In this document: positions 45,441 to 54,335 of the stretch, one piece after another | Numbering within the stretch: position 1 is the first letter of the stretch | Layout: every line of letters starts with the position of its first letter | Assembly: GCF_024436035.1 (NCBI RefSeq) | Contig: NZ_JANFNG010000030.1 | Location: forward strand, 1-64,000 | DNA from: Streptomyces humicola | GTDB taxonomy: Bacteria; Actinomycetota; Actinomycetes; Streptomycetales; Streptomycetaceae | Direction of reading: 5' to 3' | Length of the DNA stretch: 64,000 nt | Made by a program: the position numbers and the translations under genes | The notes under the pieces: model-generated | Told to the model about the DNA's origin: nothing | Database searches by the model: none | What the model saw: only the letters and a program-made list of their open reading frames with translations

Positions 45441-45866
45441 TCACACGATTGCGATCTGGTCGACCCGTTTGACGGCGAGGCGCCGGTAGAGCTGGCCCTG
45501 GCACCAGTACACGCCGACTGCTGTGATCCGCCCGGCGGCGACGGTGAACCGCCACGCCTCGTCGAGGTCGAGGTGCTTCTCCTGGTTGACCACCCCGAGG
45601 TAGTCGCGGGCCTGGGTCCCCTCGACCTTGAGCTCGACGGTGACCACGGAGCCCGTCGGGATGACGTTGAGCACGGTCACGCGCAGGTCGGGGAACGCGG
45701 CCACGATCTCGCCCAGGAGGCCGCGCAGGTCGTCGAACCCGCCCGCCCGCACGCCGAGCGGGAACACGTCGGCCTGTACTGAACCGCCCACTACGGACAT
45801 CGCGGTCTCCACGTCACCGAGCTGGAACGCGGTGAGGAAGGCCTGCACGGTCTGTTCCGGTGTCAT
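45441..45866 (-). CDS. SnoaL/NTF2-like protein 2
   Basis: This is a second NTF2-fold protein of 141 residues (TPEQTVQAFLTAFQLGDVET, then AFPDLRVTVLNVIPTGSVVT and FTVAAGRITAVGVYWCQGQL). It is related to its neighbour but clearly diverged, so it may be an old duplication or a heterodimer partner. The ATG at 45866 is used here. A GTG six bases upstream is better spaced from GGAG and may be the real start. Confidence 0.8.
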   Translation of the reverse strand: MTPEQTVQAFLTAFQLGDVETAMSVVGGSVQADVFPLGVRAGGFDDLRGLLGEIVAAFPDLRVTVLNVIPTGSVVTVELKVEGTQARDYLGVVNQEKHLDLDEAWRFTVAAGRITAVGVYWCQGQLYRRLAVKRVDQIAIV

Positions 45867-45922
45867 GTCCACTTTCTTCCACTCCTGGGTGTCGGTCGGC
45901 CGGGGGCGGCGCCTGAACAACG

Positions 45923-46942
45923 TCACCGGATGCCCAGGGCCTTCAGCACGGCATCGGCGGTCGCCTCGGTCGAGCCCGGGTTCTGGCCGGTGATCAGGTT
46001 GCGGTCGACCACGACGTGCGAGACCCACGCCGAAGGGGCGTCGTCGAACACGGCGCCTGCGTTCTTCAGCGCGGCGTCCAGGTACCACTGCATACCGATC
46101 CGGCCCGGCGCGGTCTGGTCCTCCTCCTCGTCGGTGAAGCAGGTCATCCGGTAGCCGTCGAACAGCCACTGACCGTCCTCGCGCTCCGGCGCGGACAGCA
46201 GCAGCGCCGGGCCGTGGCACAGCGTCGCGATCGGCGCGCCCTTGTCGTGCAGGATCTTCAAGAGCCGTCCGGCGTCCGGGTTGTCCGCGAGGTCGACCAT
46301 CGGCCCGTGCCCGCCCGGGGCGAACACCGCGTCGAACTCGCCGAGTCGGGAGTCGCTCAGGCTTGCCAGCGAGACCGGGGCGCGGAAGCCGGGGATCGCG
46401 TCGAGCTTGCCCTCGCGCTCGGCCGACAGCGCACGGGCGTCCTCCTCGAGTTCGTCCACGGCCGCCTGGATCTCCGCCCGGGACAGTCCTCCGTCGAGTG
46501 CCTCGGTGACCATCACCTCGGGCAGTTGGCGATCCTCCCGCCACGCGATCTTCGCTGCCCTGCTGACGAGCGCGTGCGCGTCGGCGAAGGTGGCACCGCG
46601 TTCCCTGAGCCTCTCGGTGATGCGGCGGCCGGCGACCAGGCCCAGCTCCGTCGTGTGGTGCAGCGTGATCCGGATGTCGTCCGGGTCGTGGTGGAACGTA
46701 CGGGTCACCGAGGCGAAGAAGTCCATGTCCTGCTCGGGAAAGTGGAAGAAGTACTCGAGCCCGTAGGGGTCGGCCGTCGGCGGCCGACCGTCCGGAGTCA
46801 GGACGACGACGTCGGCTCCGGCGGCGACGAACCTCTCGTAGGGCTTGATGGCCTCCTCGGCGAAGTAGCCGGTGGGATGGGTGGCGCCGTCGGCGAGAGC
46901 GATCTCGCTTGCACTCGAGACGAGATAAGCAATACGGGGCAT
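45923..46942 (-). CDS. DJ-1/PfpI-family protein, large form
   Basis: This 339-residue cytoplasmic protein of the DJ-1/PfpI superfamily has an extra segment of about 110 residues in the first half. The nucleophile elbow is APIATLCHGPALLL with Cys followed by His, and FDAVFAPGGHGPMVDLADNP supplies the glutamine/glycine loop. Family members include glyoxalase III-type and deglycase-like enzymes. The ATG at 46942 follows AGGAG. It is the first gene of the leftward monooxygenase operon, which suggests it handles an aldehyde or dicarbonyl product. Confidence 0.83.
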   Translation of the reverse strand: MPRIAYLVSSASEIALADGATHPTGYFAEEAIKPYERFVAAGADVVVLTPDGRPPTADPYGLEYFFHFPEQDMDFFASVTRTFHHDPDDIRITLHHTTELGLVAGRRITERLRERGATFADAHALVSRAAKIAWREDRQLPEVMVTEALDGGLSRAEIQAAVDELEEDARALSAEREGKLDAIPGFRAPVSLASLSDSRLGEFDAVFAPGGHGPMVDLADNPDAGRLLKILHDKGAPIATLCHGPALLLSAPEREDGQWLFDGYRMTCFTDEEEDQTAPGRIGMQWYLDAALKNAGAVFDDAPSAWVSHVVVDRNLITGQNPGSTEATADAVLKALGIR

Positions 46943-47196
46943 GACAACTCCTGTCCAGCGGGGAGCGGCGACCGTTGAGGAACGGTATCCGCGCTGTCGC
47001 GTTCGCCGAATCAAACATTCCTGCGGGAGTTGTGCGTATTCCGACACGGCGACGGCGAAGGGTGCGTGATCCGGCTGAGCTGTACCGGATTCCGGTTGAA
47101 GAAGCCTGTCCGGCGGCATTGCGCGGTTACCATCGGTCCCGGTTTCCCCATTCGGAACGAGAGACCTCCGAGCCATCCGAAGCAGAGAGGCTTTTC

Positions 47197-47919
47197 ATGA
47201 CACGCGTACTTTTCGCCGTGTCCGGCGTGGACTATTGGACGCTCGCAGACGGCACCCGGCACCCGTGCGGCTTCTGGCCCGAGGAACTGGCCGTCCCGCA
47301 CGAGATCTTCCGGGGGGCCGGCTTCGACCTCACGATCGCCACTCCCGGCGCGGCCGTGCCCACCGCGGACGAGGCCGGCTTCACAGCCGCGATGAACGGC
47401 GGTTCCGAGGAGCCGGGCCGGCGTTTCCGCGCCTACCTGGACAGCATCGCCGGCGAACTCCGCGCGCCGGCGGACCTGGACCGGGTGGACGCGGCTGCTT
47501 TCGACTTCGTCTTCGTGCCCGGCGGGCACGGCCCGATGGAGGATCTGGCCGTGTCCGAGGCGTTCGGCACACTGCTACGCGAGTTCACCGAGGCGGGCAA
47601 GTCCGTCGCGGCGGTGTGCCACGGCCCCGCCGCCTTGCTGCCCGCCCGGGACGCGAGCGGGAACTGGCTGTTCGCCGGCCGCCGGGTGACCGGTTTCAGC
47701 AATACGGAGGAGGCACAGGTGGGTTTGGCGGAGAAGGCCGCCTGGTGCCTGGAGGACCGGCTCCTGAGCTCCGGCGGCAGGTTCGAGCAGAGCGGTACCC
47801 CGTGGCAGCCGCACGTCGTGGTGGACGGGAACCTCTACACCGGACAGAACCCGGCGTCCTCCACTCCCCTCGCCGACCGGCTCGTCGCAGAGCACGCCAC
47901 GCTCGGCGCCGCTCGCTAG
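47197..47919 (+). CDS. DJ-1/PfpI-family protein, short form
   Basis: This 240-residue DJ-1/PfpI protein is divergent from the large form. The catalytic elbow KSVAAVCHGPAALLPA and the loop DFVFVPGGHGPMEDLAVSEA are very like those of its neighbour, but the long insertion is absent. Hsp31/glyoxalase III-type activity on methylglyoxal-like aldehydes is a reasonable guess. The ATG at 47197 has GAGAGG upstream. It ends at a hairpin shared with the convergent AraC gene. Confidence 0.83.
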   Translation: MTRVLFAVSGVDYWTLADGTRHPCGFWPEELAVPHEIFRGAGFDLTIATPGAAVPTADEAGFTAAMNGGSEEPGRRFRAYLDSIAGELRAPADLDRVDAAAFDFVFVPGGHGPMEDLAVSEAFGTLLREFTEAGKSVAAVCHGPAALLPARDASGNWLFAGRRVTGFSNTEEAQVGLAEKAAWCLEDRLLSSGGRFEQSGTPWQPHVVVDGNLYTGQNPASSTPLADRLVAEHATLGAAR

Positions 47920-48108
47920 CGCCGCGGCAGGCAACGTTTGCCCGTCAAGGAGCGTCGTCCGGTGCGTGCTCTCGGCGTGCCGGCCGGAAGTCCTCGTACT
48001 GGACGTACTTGGGCTTTCGGCGGGTGCGGCGAGTGCGGCCCCTGCTCGAAGCAGCTTGGGGCAGAGCTGGGCGGGGAGAACGCTGCCTGCCGGGGCACTG
48101 GCAGCGCC

Positions 48109-48133
48109 GGGGTGCCCTTTCTCCGGGCACCCC
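48109..48133. terminator. Bidirectional terminator between pfpI-type and araC-type genes
   Basis: GGGGTGCCC and GGGCACCCC form a nine-bp stem with the seven-base loop TTTCTCC in the convergent gap. No gene is supported in the rest of 47920-48144. Confidence 0.7.
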
Positions 48134-48144
48134 GCCCGGCGCGC

Positions 48145-49098
48145 TCACGCTTTCCGCACGCGCAGGTCCCTCCTGAGCGAATCGAAGTCGCAGTACGCAC
48201 GCGGGCTGGCGCCGAACCGGTCGCGGAACTCGTTGATGAAATGCGAAGTGCTCGAGTAGCCGACGGCGCGGGACACCTGCGTGACGCTCAGCTCGCCCTC
48301 GAGCAGCAGCTCTCGCGCACGGTTGAGCCGCATCTCCTTCACGAACCGGTACGGCGACTTCCCCGTCACGTCGCGGAACAGATGGGAGAACGCCGACGGA
48401 CTCAGCGCCACCCGCTCCGCGAGGTCACTGACCGTCAGCGGCTGTGACATATTCTCCTGCACGTAGGAGATGACCTCGCTGAGCGGATTGCTCGCCACCT
48501 CCGTGGCCGCCACTTCCAGGAGCCGGGAATACTGCTCGGCCTGCAGTACCCGGTACACCATCTCCTGGAGGTACACCGGGGCCAGCACGCGCCGGTCCGC
48601 TCCGGTGTCGGTGGCGCGGAGGAACCGGACCATCGCGCCCACGAGGCTGCGGTCGAGCGGGGTGACGAACGTGCTCTCGGGTTTTCCCTGCGGCGGCCGG
48701 CCGAAGGTCGTCGTACGCCGGTCGAAGATGTCGGCCGAGATGCGCCGTACCAGGTTGGGATCGATCTGCAGCACCAGCGACAGGAACGGCTTCGCCTGGG
48801 TGGCTTCGAGGATCTCGGCGGTGAAGTGACGGCTGTTGCTCAGCACGAGGTAGTTGAACGCGTCGTAGACATACTCCCGGTCGTCGACCACGACGCACTT
48901 CCGGCCCTGCGCGACGATGCACAACGACAACGACTTCACCTCGTCCCAGTGAGGCGCGGTCGGCTGTGTGAACCGGTAGAGGGTCAGCCCCGGCCATCCG
49001 CCCAGGTTGCCGCCGATCTCCGGGGTCCGGGTGCGGATCTCCGCGAGCAGGTCTCCGGATGTGTGGGTCTCGTCGAGCAGGTGAAGCGCATCAGTCAC
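48145..49098 (-). CDS. AraC-family transcriptional regulator (YqhC-type N-terminus)
   Basis: This 317-residue regulator has an AraC N-terminal sensor domain of the PF06719 kind (GWPGLTLYRFTQPTAPHWDE, then DAFNYLVLSNSRHFTAEI). A C-terminal double helix-turn-helix follows (MSQPLTVSDLAERVALSPSA and GYSSTSHFINEFRDRFG). Regulators with this sensor, such as YqhC, respond to aldehydes. The GTG at 49098 follows GGAGGA. Its position between the two arms of the monooxygenase region makes it the likely activator. Confidence 0.88.
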   Translation of the reverse strand: MTDALHLLDETHTSGDLLAEIRTRTPEIGGNLGGWPGLTLYRFTQPTAPHWDEVKSLSLCIVAQGRKCVVVDDREYVYDAFNYLVLSNSRHFTAEILEATQAKPFLSLVLQIDPNLVRRISADIFDRRTTTFGRPPQGKPESTFVTPLDRSLVGAMVRFLRATDTGADRRVLAPVYLQEMVYRVLQAEQYSRLLEVAATEVASNPLSEVISYVQENMSQPLTVSDLAERVALSPSAFSHLFRDVTGKSPYRFVKEMRLNRARELLLEGELSVTQVSRAVGYSSTSHFINEFRDRFGASPRAYCDFDSLRRDLRVRKA

Positions 49099-49622
49099 GG
49101 TCGCGTTCCTCCGACGTCATCGACGGGTACGACCCCGGCCTCGAGGAGGGCGTTCGCGCTACCCGTAACGGCAGATGACTCAGAAGCTACGACAACGCGG
49201 CGGCTGTGACGATGCCGGTTACCGCTGAAATACTGCGGGTTCCACCGGCGTTGCACGACGCAGCACCAACCGCTAGCGAACGCCCCGGTCGGACGTCCCG
49301 CCCCGAGCCGCCCCACCGGGGCCGTCCGTCGCGGGCCCGCGCCGAGTTGTTGTGCGAACACCGGGACCGACCGGGGGCGTAGTGATAACCACGGCCCCCA
49401 ACCCATTCGGATTTGTCGGGGCCGCCACGAGGTGCGCACCTGGCGATATCGGCGACCGGCTCTCCGCCCGGCCCGCGTTCTCGCATCGAATGGGCACATT
49501 CGCAGCAGGATTCCGCATAGCCGTGAAGCAGCCCGACGGCTAGTGTCCTTCCGCGGTAAGGGCCGCCACCGTCCTCGATCGAGGTTGACCCGTATGCGGC
49601 CCCGGGAGATGACGAGGTATCG
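49099..49622. other. Intergenic region without a recognisable gene
   Basis: This is the divergent gap between the AraC gene and the VOC gene. Open frames here show no domain or start site. A stable hairpin is formed by GGGGGC at 49373 and GCCCCC at 49394-49399 with partly paired inner bases. Promoters for both genes should lie here but no consensus is clear. Confidence 0.55.
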
Positions 49623-50054
49623 ATGAGCATCGAGAACCGCCCGAAGATCGAGGGCGTGCACCACTTTTCGCCGACCGTCACCGACATCGACCGCAGCATC
49701 GAGTGGTATCAGCGCGTCTTCGGCCTCGAACGTGTTCCGGTAAAATTCCCGCATTACGAGGACGAGAACGCGGGGTACGCCGTCTTGTTGACCGACCCGC
49801 ACTCCAAAATCGCCATCGGGTTGCACCATCACGACGAGAACGCCGGCGAACGCTTCGACGAGCGACGCACAGGGCTCGACCACATCGCGTTCTCCGTGGC
49901 CGGCCGGGACGAGCTGACCTCGTGGGTGAACTGGCTGGACGAGCTGGGCGTCGATCACTCGCCCATCACCGATATGACCGAGCCGTTCCGTTATTCGGTC
50001 CTGGTGTTCCGAGACCCCGACACCATCCAGCTGGAGCTGTTTGCACTGGGTTGA
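49623..50054 (+). CDS. VOC-superfamily (glyoxalase/dioxygenase-like) protein
   Basis: This 143-residue metalloprotein has paired beta-alpha-beta-beta-beta modules. GVHHFSPTVTDIDRSIEWYQ carries the first metal histidine, GLDHIAFSVAGRDEL the second repeat, and RDPDTIQLELFAL the final glutamate ligand. The family includes glyoxalases, epimerases and extradiol dioxygenases. The ATG follows CGAGG. It is 71 bases upstream of the acyl-CoA synthetase gene on the same strand, so it probably acts in the same pathway. Confidence 0.87.
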   Translation: MSIENRPKIEGVHHFSPTVTDIDRSIEWYQRVFGLERVPVKFPHYEDENAGYAVLLTDPHSKIAIGLHHHDENAGERFDERRTGLDHIAFSVAGRDELTSWVNWLDELGVDHSPITDMTEPFRYSVLVFRDPDTIQLELFALG

Positions 50055-50125
50055 CCACACCCACCCGGCAGCCGTCCGAGGCGCCGGGCGTCGTTCCGTC
50101 CGTCAACAGGTCAAGGAGGCCATCC

Positions 50126-51676
50126 ATGCGAGCCGATCTCGACGCCGGATTGGCTGCCCTGTCGTTCGAGCCACTGACCCCGACCGCATACCTCGAAAGG
50201 GCGGCAGCCGCGCATGGTGATCGGGTCGCGGTGATCGACGGCGACCAGCGCTGGACATACGCAGAGCTGCACCGCCGCTGCCGACAGCTGGCGGGTGCGC
50301 TCCACCCGCTCACCGGCGGCCGCCCGGTCGCCGTGCTCGCTCCCAACACACACGTACTGCTCGAGGCGCATTTCGGCGTGCCCTGGGCGGGGGTACCACT
50401 GGTCGCGATGAACACCCGCCTGTCCGCGGGCGAAATCGGTTACATCCTCGGCCATTCGGGGGCCGCCGTACTCGTCTACGACCCGGCGTTCGAGCCGCTG
50501 GTCGGCCCTGCGCTCGCACGGGCGAACACGGCGCCACTCACGATCAATGCGGGGGCGGAGTACGAGGAGCTGCTCGCCGGCGCCGCTCCTCGTCAGGCGA
50601 GGGCCGACGACGAGCGGTCCCTGCTGTCCATCAACTACACCTCGGGCACCACCGGCATGCCGAAGGGCGTGATGTATCACCACCGTGGTGCCTACCTCCA
50701 GGCGCTGGCGATGGTGGGGCACACCGGGTTGTCGCCGTCGGCGGTGCATCTGTGGACGCTGCCGATGTTCCACTGCAACGGCTGGTGTTTCCCGTGGGCG
50801 GTGACGGCGGCCGCCGCCACTCATGTGTGCCTGCCGAAACCGGAGCCCGCCGAGGTGTGGCGGCTGATCCACGAAGAGGGGGTCACCCACCTCAACGCCG
50901 CTCCGACCGTCCTTTCCATGCTGGCGTATGCGCCGGAGGCCGAACCCGTCGGGACGACCGTGCGGGTGGCGACGGGAGGTTCACCGCCCAGCCCGGCAAT
51001 ACTGCGCCGGATGCGGGAACTCGGCTTCGAGGTGACGCATCTGTATGGGCTGACCGAGACGTTCGGCCCCGCGATGATCTGTGACTGGCGTCCGGAGTGG
51101 AACAACCTCGACGCAAACACGCAGGCCCGGCTCAAGGCGAGGCAGGGGGTCGGGAACATGATCTCGTGCCAGGCCCGCGTGGTGGCCGAAGACGGCTCGG
51201 AGGTTCCCGCCGACGGGCGGACCCTCGGCGAGATCACGTTGCGAGGGAACAACGTCATGCTCGGCTACTTCAAGGACGAGATCGCCACCCGGCGTGCCGT
51301 GCTGGACGGCTGGTTCCGCACGGGTGATCTCGGGGTGGTCCATTCCGACGGTTACGTCGAGCTGCGGGACCGGAGCAAGGACGTGATCATCTCCGGTGGA
51401 GAGAACATCGCCTCCGTGGAGGTGGAGCAAGTGATCGCCGAACACCCTGCGGTGCTCGAGGTGGCGGTCGTCGCAAGGCCCGACGAACGCTGGGGCGAGG
51501 TACCCGCGGCCTATGTGACGCTGCACGACGGGGCCGTCGTGACCGAGGGCGAGCTGATCGCGTTCGTCCGGGAACGGCTTGCCCGGTTCAAGGCGCCGAA
51601 AACGGTCGTCTTCGGTCCCCTGCCCAAGACCTCCACCGGCAAGATCCAGAAGTACCTGCTTCGGCAGGAGTCCTGA
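50126..51676 (+). CDS. Acyl-CoA synthetase (AMP-forming)
   Basis: This enzyme of the adenylate-forming family has 516 residues and activates a carboxylic acid with ATP and coenzyme A. The phosphate loop is NYTSGTTGMPKGV, the core motif is HLYGLTETFGPA, the hinge is GYVELRDRSKDVIISGGENI and the catalytic lysine is in PKTSTGKIQKYLL. The substrate could be a medium-chain, aromatic or isoprenoid-derived acid. The ATG at 50126 follows AAGGAGG; the long upstream frame is a shadow of the VOC gene. Confidence 0.9.
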   Translation: MRADLDAGLAALSFEPLTPTAYLERAAAAHGDRVAVIDGDQRWTYAELHRRCRQLAGALHPLTGGRPVAVLAPNTHVLLEAHFGVPWAGVPLVAMNTRLSAGEIGYILGHSGAAVLVYDPAFEPLVGPALARANTAPLTINAGAEYEELLAGAAPRQARADDERSLLSINYTSGTTGMPKGVMYHHRGAYLQALAMVGHTGLSPSAVHLWTLPMFHCNGWCFPWAVTAAAATHVCLPKPEPAEVWRLIHEEGVTHLNAAPTVLSMLAYAPEAEPVGTTVRVATGGSPPSPAILRRMRELGFEVTHLYGLTETFGPAMICDWRPEWNNLDANTQARLKARQGVGNMISCQARVVAEDGSEVPADGRTLGEITLRGNNVMLGYFKDEIATRRAVLDGWFRTGDLGVVHSDGYVELRDRSKDVIISGGENIASVEVEQVIAEHPAVLEVAVVARPDERWGEVPAAYVTLHDGAVVTEGELIAFVRERLARFKAPKTVVFGPLPKTSTGKIQKYLLRQES

Positions 51677-52043
51677 GCGCGTTCGGCATGGCGGATCCCT
51701 TGAGCGACGGCTTGTGTGAGTCTCCCGGAGTTCTCTGCGGCAGCCGTCGGATGCCTCCCCGTCCGCCGCAGCTGGCCAGCCTCCTCCCGCATCACCTCGT
51801 GAAGGTCCGCAGCTTGCTTCCCGCTGTGTCGTGCGACGGTGGTACCAGAGACCAGCCACTGGCGTGGCGTGGTCCTCTCCTTCGCTGATCGGCAGGGAAG
51901 CGCGACACGGCTGCCACCCCGAGAAGCCCCCTGAGGGAACGCGGGCAGGAAGACCGCCGGCCCGTCGCAGCCGTACAACCGTGCGCAACGCAAAATGCGG
52001 GTCGAGATCGCTCCCGACCCGCATTCCGTTGGTGAAAGGTACG
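51677..52043. other. Intergenic region on the accessory side of tRNA-Leu
   Basis: No gene is supported. A leftward frame with ADLHEVMREEAGQLRR and RQWLVSGTTVARHSGKQ has some coding look and might be a decayed gene, but I recognise no family. The region lies directly past the 3' end of the tRNA, a common landing site for integrated elements. Confidence 0.45.
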
Positions 52044-52128
52044 TGTCCGAGGGGGGACTTGAACCCCCACGCCCGATAAAGGGCACTAGCACCTCAAGCT
52101 AGCGCGTCTGCCATTCCGCCACCCGGAC
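52044..52128 (-). tRNA. tRNA-Leu (anticodon GAG)
   Basis: The minus strand gives a class II tRNA. The acceptor arm GTCCGGG pairs with CTCGGAC and is followed by discriminator A at 52044. The anticodon arm is CTAGC-TTGAGGT-GCTAG, giving anticodon GAG for CUC/CUU. A variable arm of the leucine type (TGCCC..GGGCG) and the T arm GGGGGTTCAAGTCCCCC are present. CCA is not encoded. Confidence 0.96.
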
Positions 52129-52378
52129 CGGGTTGCCGCCTCGGATGTGCCTGCCCTGTTCGGGGCGGCTGCCGCGGCGACGGGGTAAACGATAGCAAAG
52201 ATCTGGACGTCCCCGATCACCCCGTCGGCGGCCCGGCGGGGCTCGTCCTGTGACGAGCGTGTGACGGCCGGGAGGGGCCTTGGGACTCCCGCGTCCCGCG
52301 GGGGAGGATGGCGGGACGAGTCCCGTTCGGCCGGGCGCGGCCGGGCGGGGATGAGTGCGGTACGAACGAGGAGGCAGC

Positions 52379-53704
52379 GTGAGCGAGTCGAATCCGGCAC
52401 GGACGGTCACTGGTGAGGACGAGGTCGTCGATCTGTGCCGTGAGCTGATCCGCATCGACACCAGCAACTACGGCGACCACTCCGGTCCGGGGGAGCGCGC
52501 GGCTGCCGAGTACGTTGCCGAGAAGCTCGCCGAGGCCGGCCTCGAACCGCAGATCTTCGAATCGCACACGGGACGGGCGTCGACCGTCGCCCGGATCGCG
52601 GGGGAGGACCCATCCCGGCCGGCGCTGCTGATCCACGGGCACACCGATGTCGTACCGGCCAACGCCGACGACTGGACGCACAACCCGTTCTCCGGCGAGA
52701 TCGCCGACGGATGCGTGTGGGGGCGCGGCGCGGTCGACATGAAGGACATGGACGCGATGACGCTCGCCGTCGTCCGGGACAGGCTGCGCAGCGGCCGCAA
52801 ACCTCCTCGCGACGTGGTTCTCGCCTTCCTGGCGGACGAGGAGGCGGGCGGCGTCTTCGGCGCCCGGCATCTGGTCGACAACCATCCCGACCTGTTCGAG
52901 GGCGTGACGGAGGCGATCGGCGAGGTCGGCGGGTTCTCGTTCACCGTCAACGAGAACCTGCGGCTCTACCTCGTCGAGACCGCCGAGAAGGGCATGCACT
53001 GGATGCGGCTCACCGTCGACGGCACGGCGGGGCACGGCTCCATGACCAATACCGACAATGCGATCACCGAGCTGTGCGAGGCCGTGGCCCGGCTCGGGCG
53101 CCACAAATTCCCGGTGCGGGTGACCAAGACCGTGCGGTCCTTCCTCGACGAGCTCTCCGACGCGCTCGGGGTGGAGCTCGACCCGGAGGACATGGACGCG
53201 ACCCTCGCCAAGCTGGGCGGCATCGCCCGGCTCATCGGCGCGACGCTGCGCAACACCGCGGCCCCCACGATGCTCGGCGCCGGCTACAAGGTGAACGTCA
53301 TCCCGGGTCAGGCCACCGCTCACGTGGACGGACGGTTCCTGCCGGGGCTGGAGGAGGAGTTCCTCGCCGAGCTCGACACAGTGCTCGGTCCGCGTGTGAA
53401 GCGCGAGGACGTCCACTCCGACAAGGCCTTGGAGACCAGCTTCGATGGTGCGCTGGTGGAGGCGATGCAGTCGGCGCTGCGCGCCGAGGACCCGATCGCG
53501 CGGGCGGTCCCGTACTGCCTGTCGGCCGGCACGGACGCCAAGTCGTTCTCGGATCTCGGCATCCGCTGCTTCGGCTTCGCGCCGCTGCAGCTGCCGCCGG
53601 AGCTCGACTTCGCCGGAATGTTCCACGGTCTGGACGAGCGGGTGCCGATTGACGGGCTGAAATTCGGCGTACGTGTGCTCGATCGTTTTCTCGACCAGTG
53701 CTGA
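52379..53704 (+). CDS. M20/M25/M40-family metallopeptidase
   Basis: This cytoplasmic 441-residue dipeptidase/deacylase-type enzyme has two zinc ions. LLIHGHTDVVPAN gives the first metal His and Asp, GRGAVDMKDMDAMTLAV the bridging Asp, and LAFLADEEAGGVFGA the catalytic and metal Glu. A dimerisation domain sits in the middle. The GTG at 52379 follows GAGGAGG. It is conserved next to the chaplin locus in streptomycetes and is probably housekeeping. Confidence 0.9.
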   Translation: MSESNPARTVTGEDEVVDLCRELIRIDTSNYGDHSGPGERAAAEYVAEKLAEAGLEPQIFESHTGRASTVARIAGEDPSRPALLIHGHTDVVPANADDWTHNPFSGEIADGCVWGRGAVDMKDMDAMTLAVVRDRLRSGRKPPRDVVLAFLADEEAGGVFGARHLVDNHPDLFEGVTEAIGEVGGFSFTVNENLRLYLVETAEKGMHWMRLTVDGTAGHGSMTNTDNAITELCEAVARLGRHKFPVRVTKTVRSFLDELSDALGVELDPEDMDATLAKLGGIARLIGATLRNTAAPTMLGAGYKVNVIPGQATAHVDGRFLPGLEEEFLAELDTVLGPRVKREDVHSDKALETSFDGALVEAMQSALRAEDPIARAVPYCLSAGTDAKSFSDLGIRCFGFAPLQLPPELDFAGMFHGLDERVPIDGLKFGVRVLDRFLDQC

Positions 53705-53911
53705 GTGATGAGCCGACCGAAGAACTGGCGGAAAAACAGCTGAACAGGTCGGTGAGGGCCCTGGATGGCGAAACGACACTGCTGGGCAGGGCGGGTGTCT
53801 TCGCCAAGCCGAAAGAGTGAATGAATCATCGGGGACGTAGCTTGCCCCTTCTCTCCTCGTTGGGTGGTGTGCGGTCCGCGGCTGGGACCGCACTGCCAAC
53901 AAGGAGGAATA

Positions 53912-54145
53912 ATGATCAAGAAGGTCGTCGCCGCCGCGGCTGCCACCAGCGGTCTGCTGCTCGCTGGTGCGGGCGTGGCCGCCGCCAACGCCGGTGCGCA
54001 GGGTGCCGCTCCCGGCTCCCCCGGCGCCCTGTCCGGCAACCTGGTCCAGGTCCCGGTTCACGTGCCGATCAACGTCTGTGGCAACACGGTGAACGTCATC
54101 GCGCTGCTCAACCCCGCCTTCGGCAACCCTTGCGTCGATAAGTGA
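53912..54145 (+). CDS. chpH: Short chaplin
   Basis: This secreted amyloid-forming surface protein coats aerial hyphae and spores. The 77-residue precursor has a signal peptide (MIKKVVAAAAATSGLLLAGA) and one chaplin domain with SGNLVQVPVHVPINVCGNTV, and ends at NPAFGNPCVDK. The two cysteines form the usual disulfide. The ATG follows AAGGAGG. Position next to a long chaplin and sequence favour ChpH rather than ChpE. Confidence 0.88.
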   Translation: MIKKVVAAAAATSGLLLAGAGVAAANAGAQGAAPGSPGALSGNLVQVPVHVPINVCGNTVNVIALLNPAFGNPCVDK

Positions 54146-54180
54146 CGTCGCGTCAGGCCCGCTGAGGTCTGACTCCGGTA

Positions 54181-54213
54181 GGCCCCGGAGTGAGCGCAAA
54201 GCGCTCCGGGGCC
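54181..54213 (+). terminator. Terminator of the short chaplin gene
   Basis: GGCCCCGGA pairs with TCCGGGGCC, with an inner GCGC-AAA-GCGC stem, 35 bases after the chaplin stop. Confidence 0.7.
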
Positions 54214-54335
54214 ACTGGCGATACTCGGGGAACCGCGCAGGAAATCGGAATTTCGTCTGTTCCTCATTGCGGCACACGTCCGCGTGCGGCAAATGTCCGC
54301 GAACAATCCCGCAGAACCAGAAGGCAGGGAAATTG

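Noticed and set aside
49373-49399. A riboswitch ahead of the VOC gene
   Set aside because: Only one imperfect hairpin is visible, about 220 bases before the start codon, with no pattern of a known riboswitch class.
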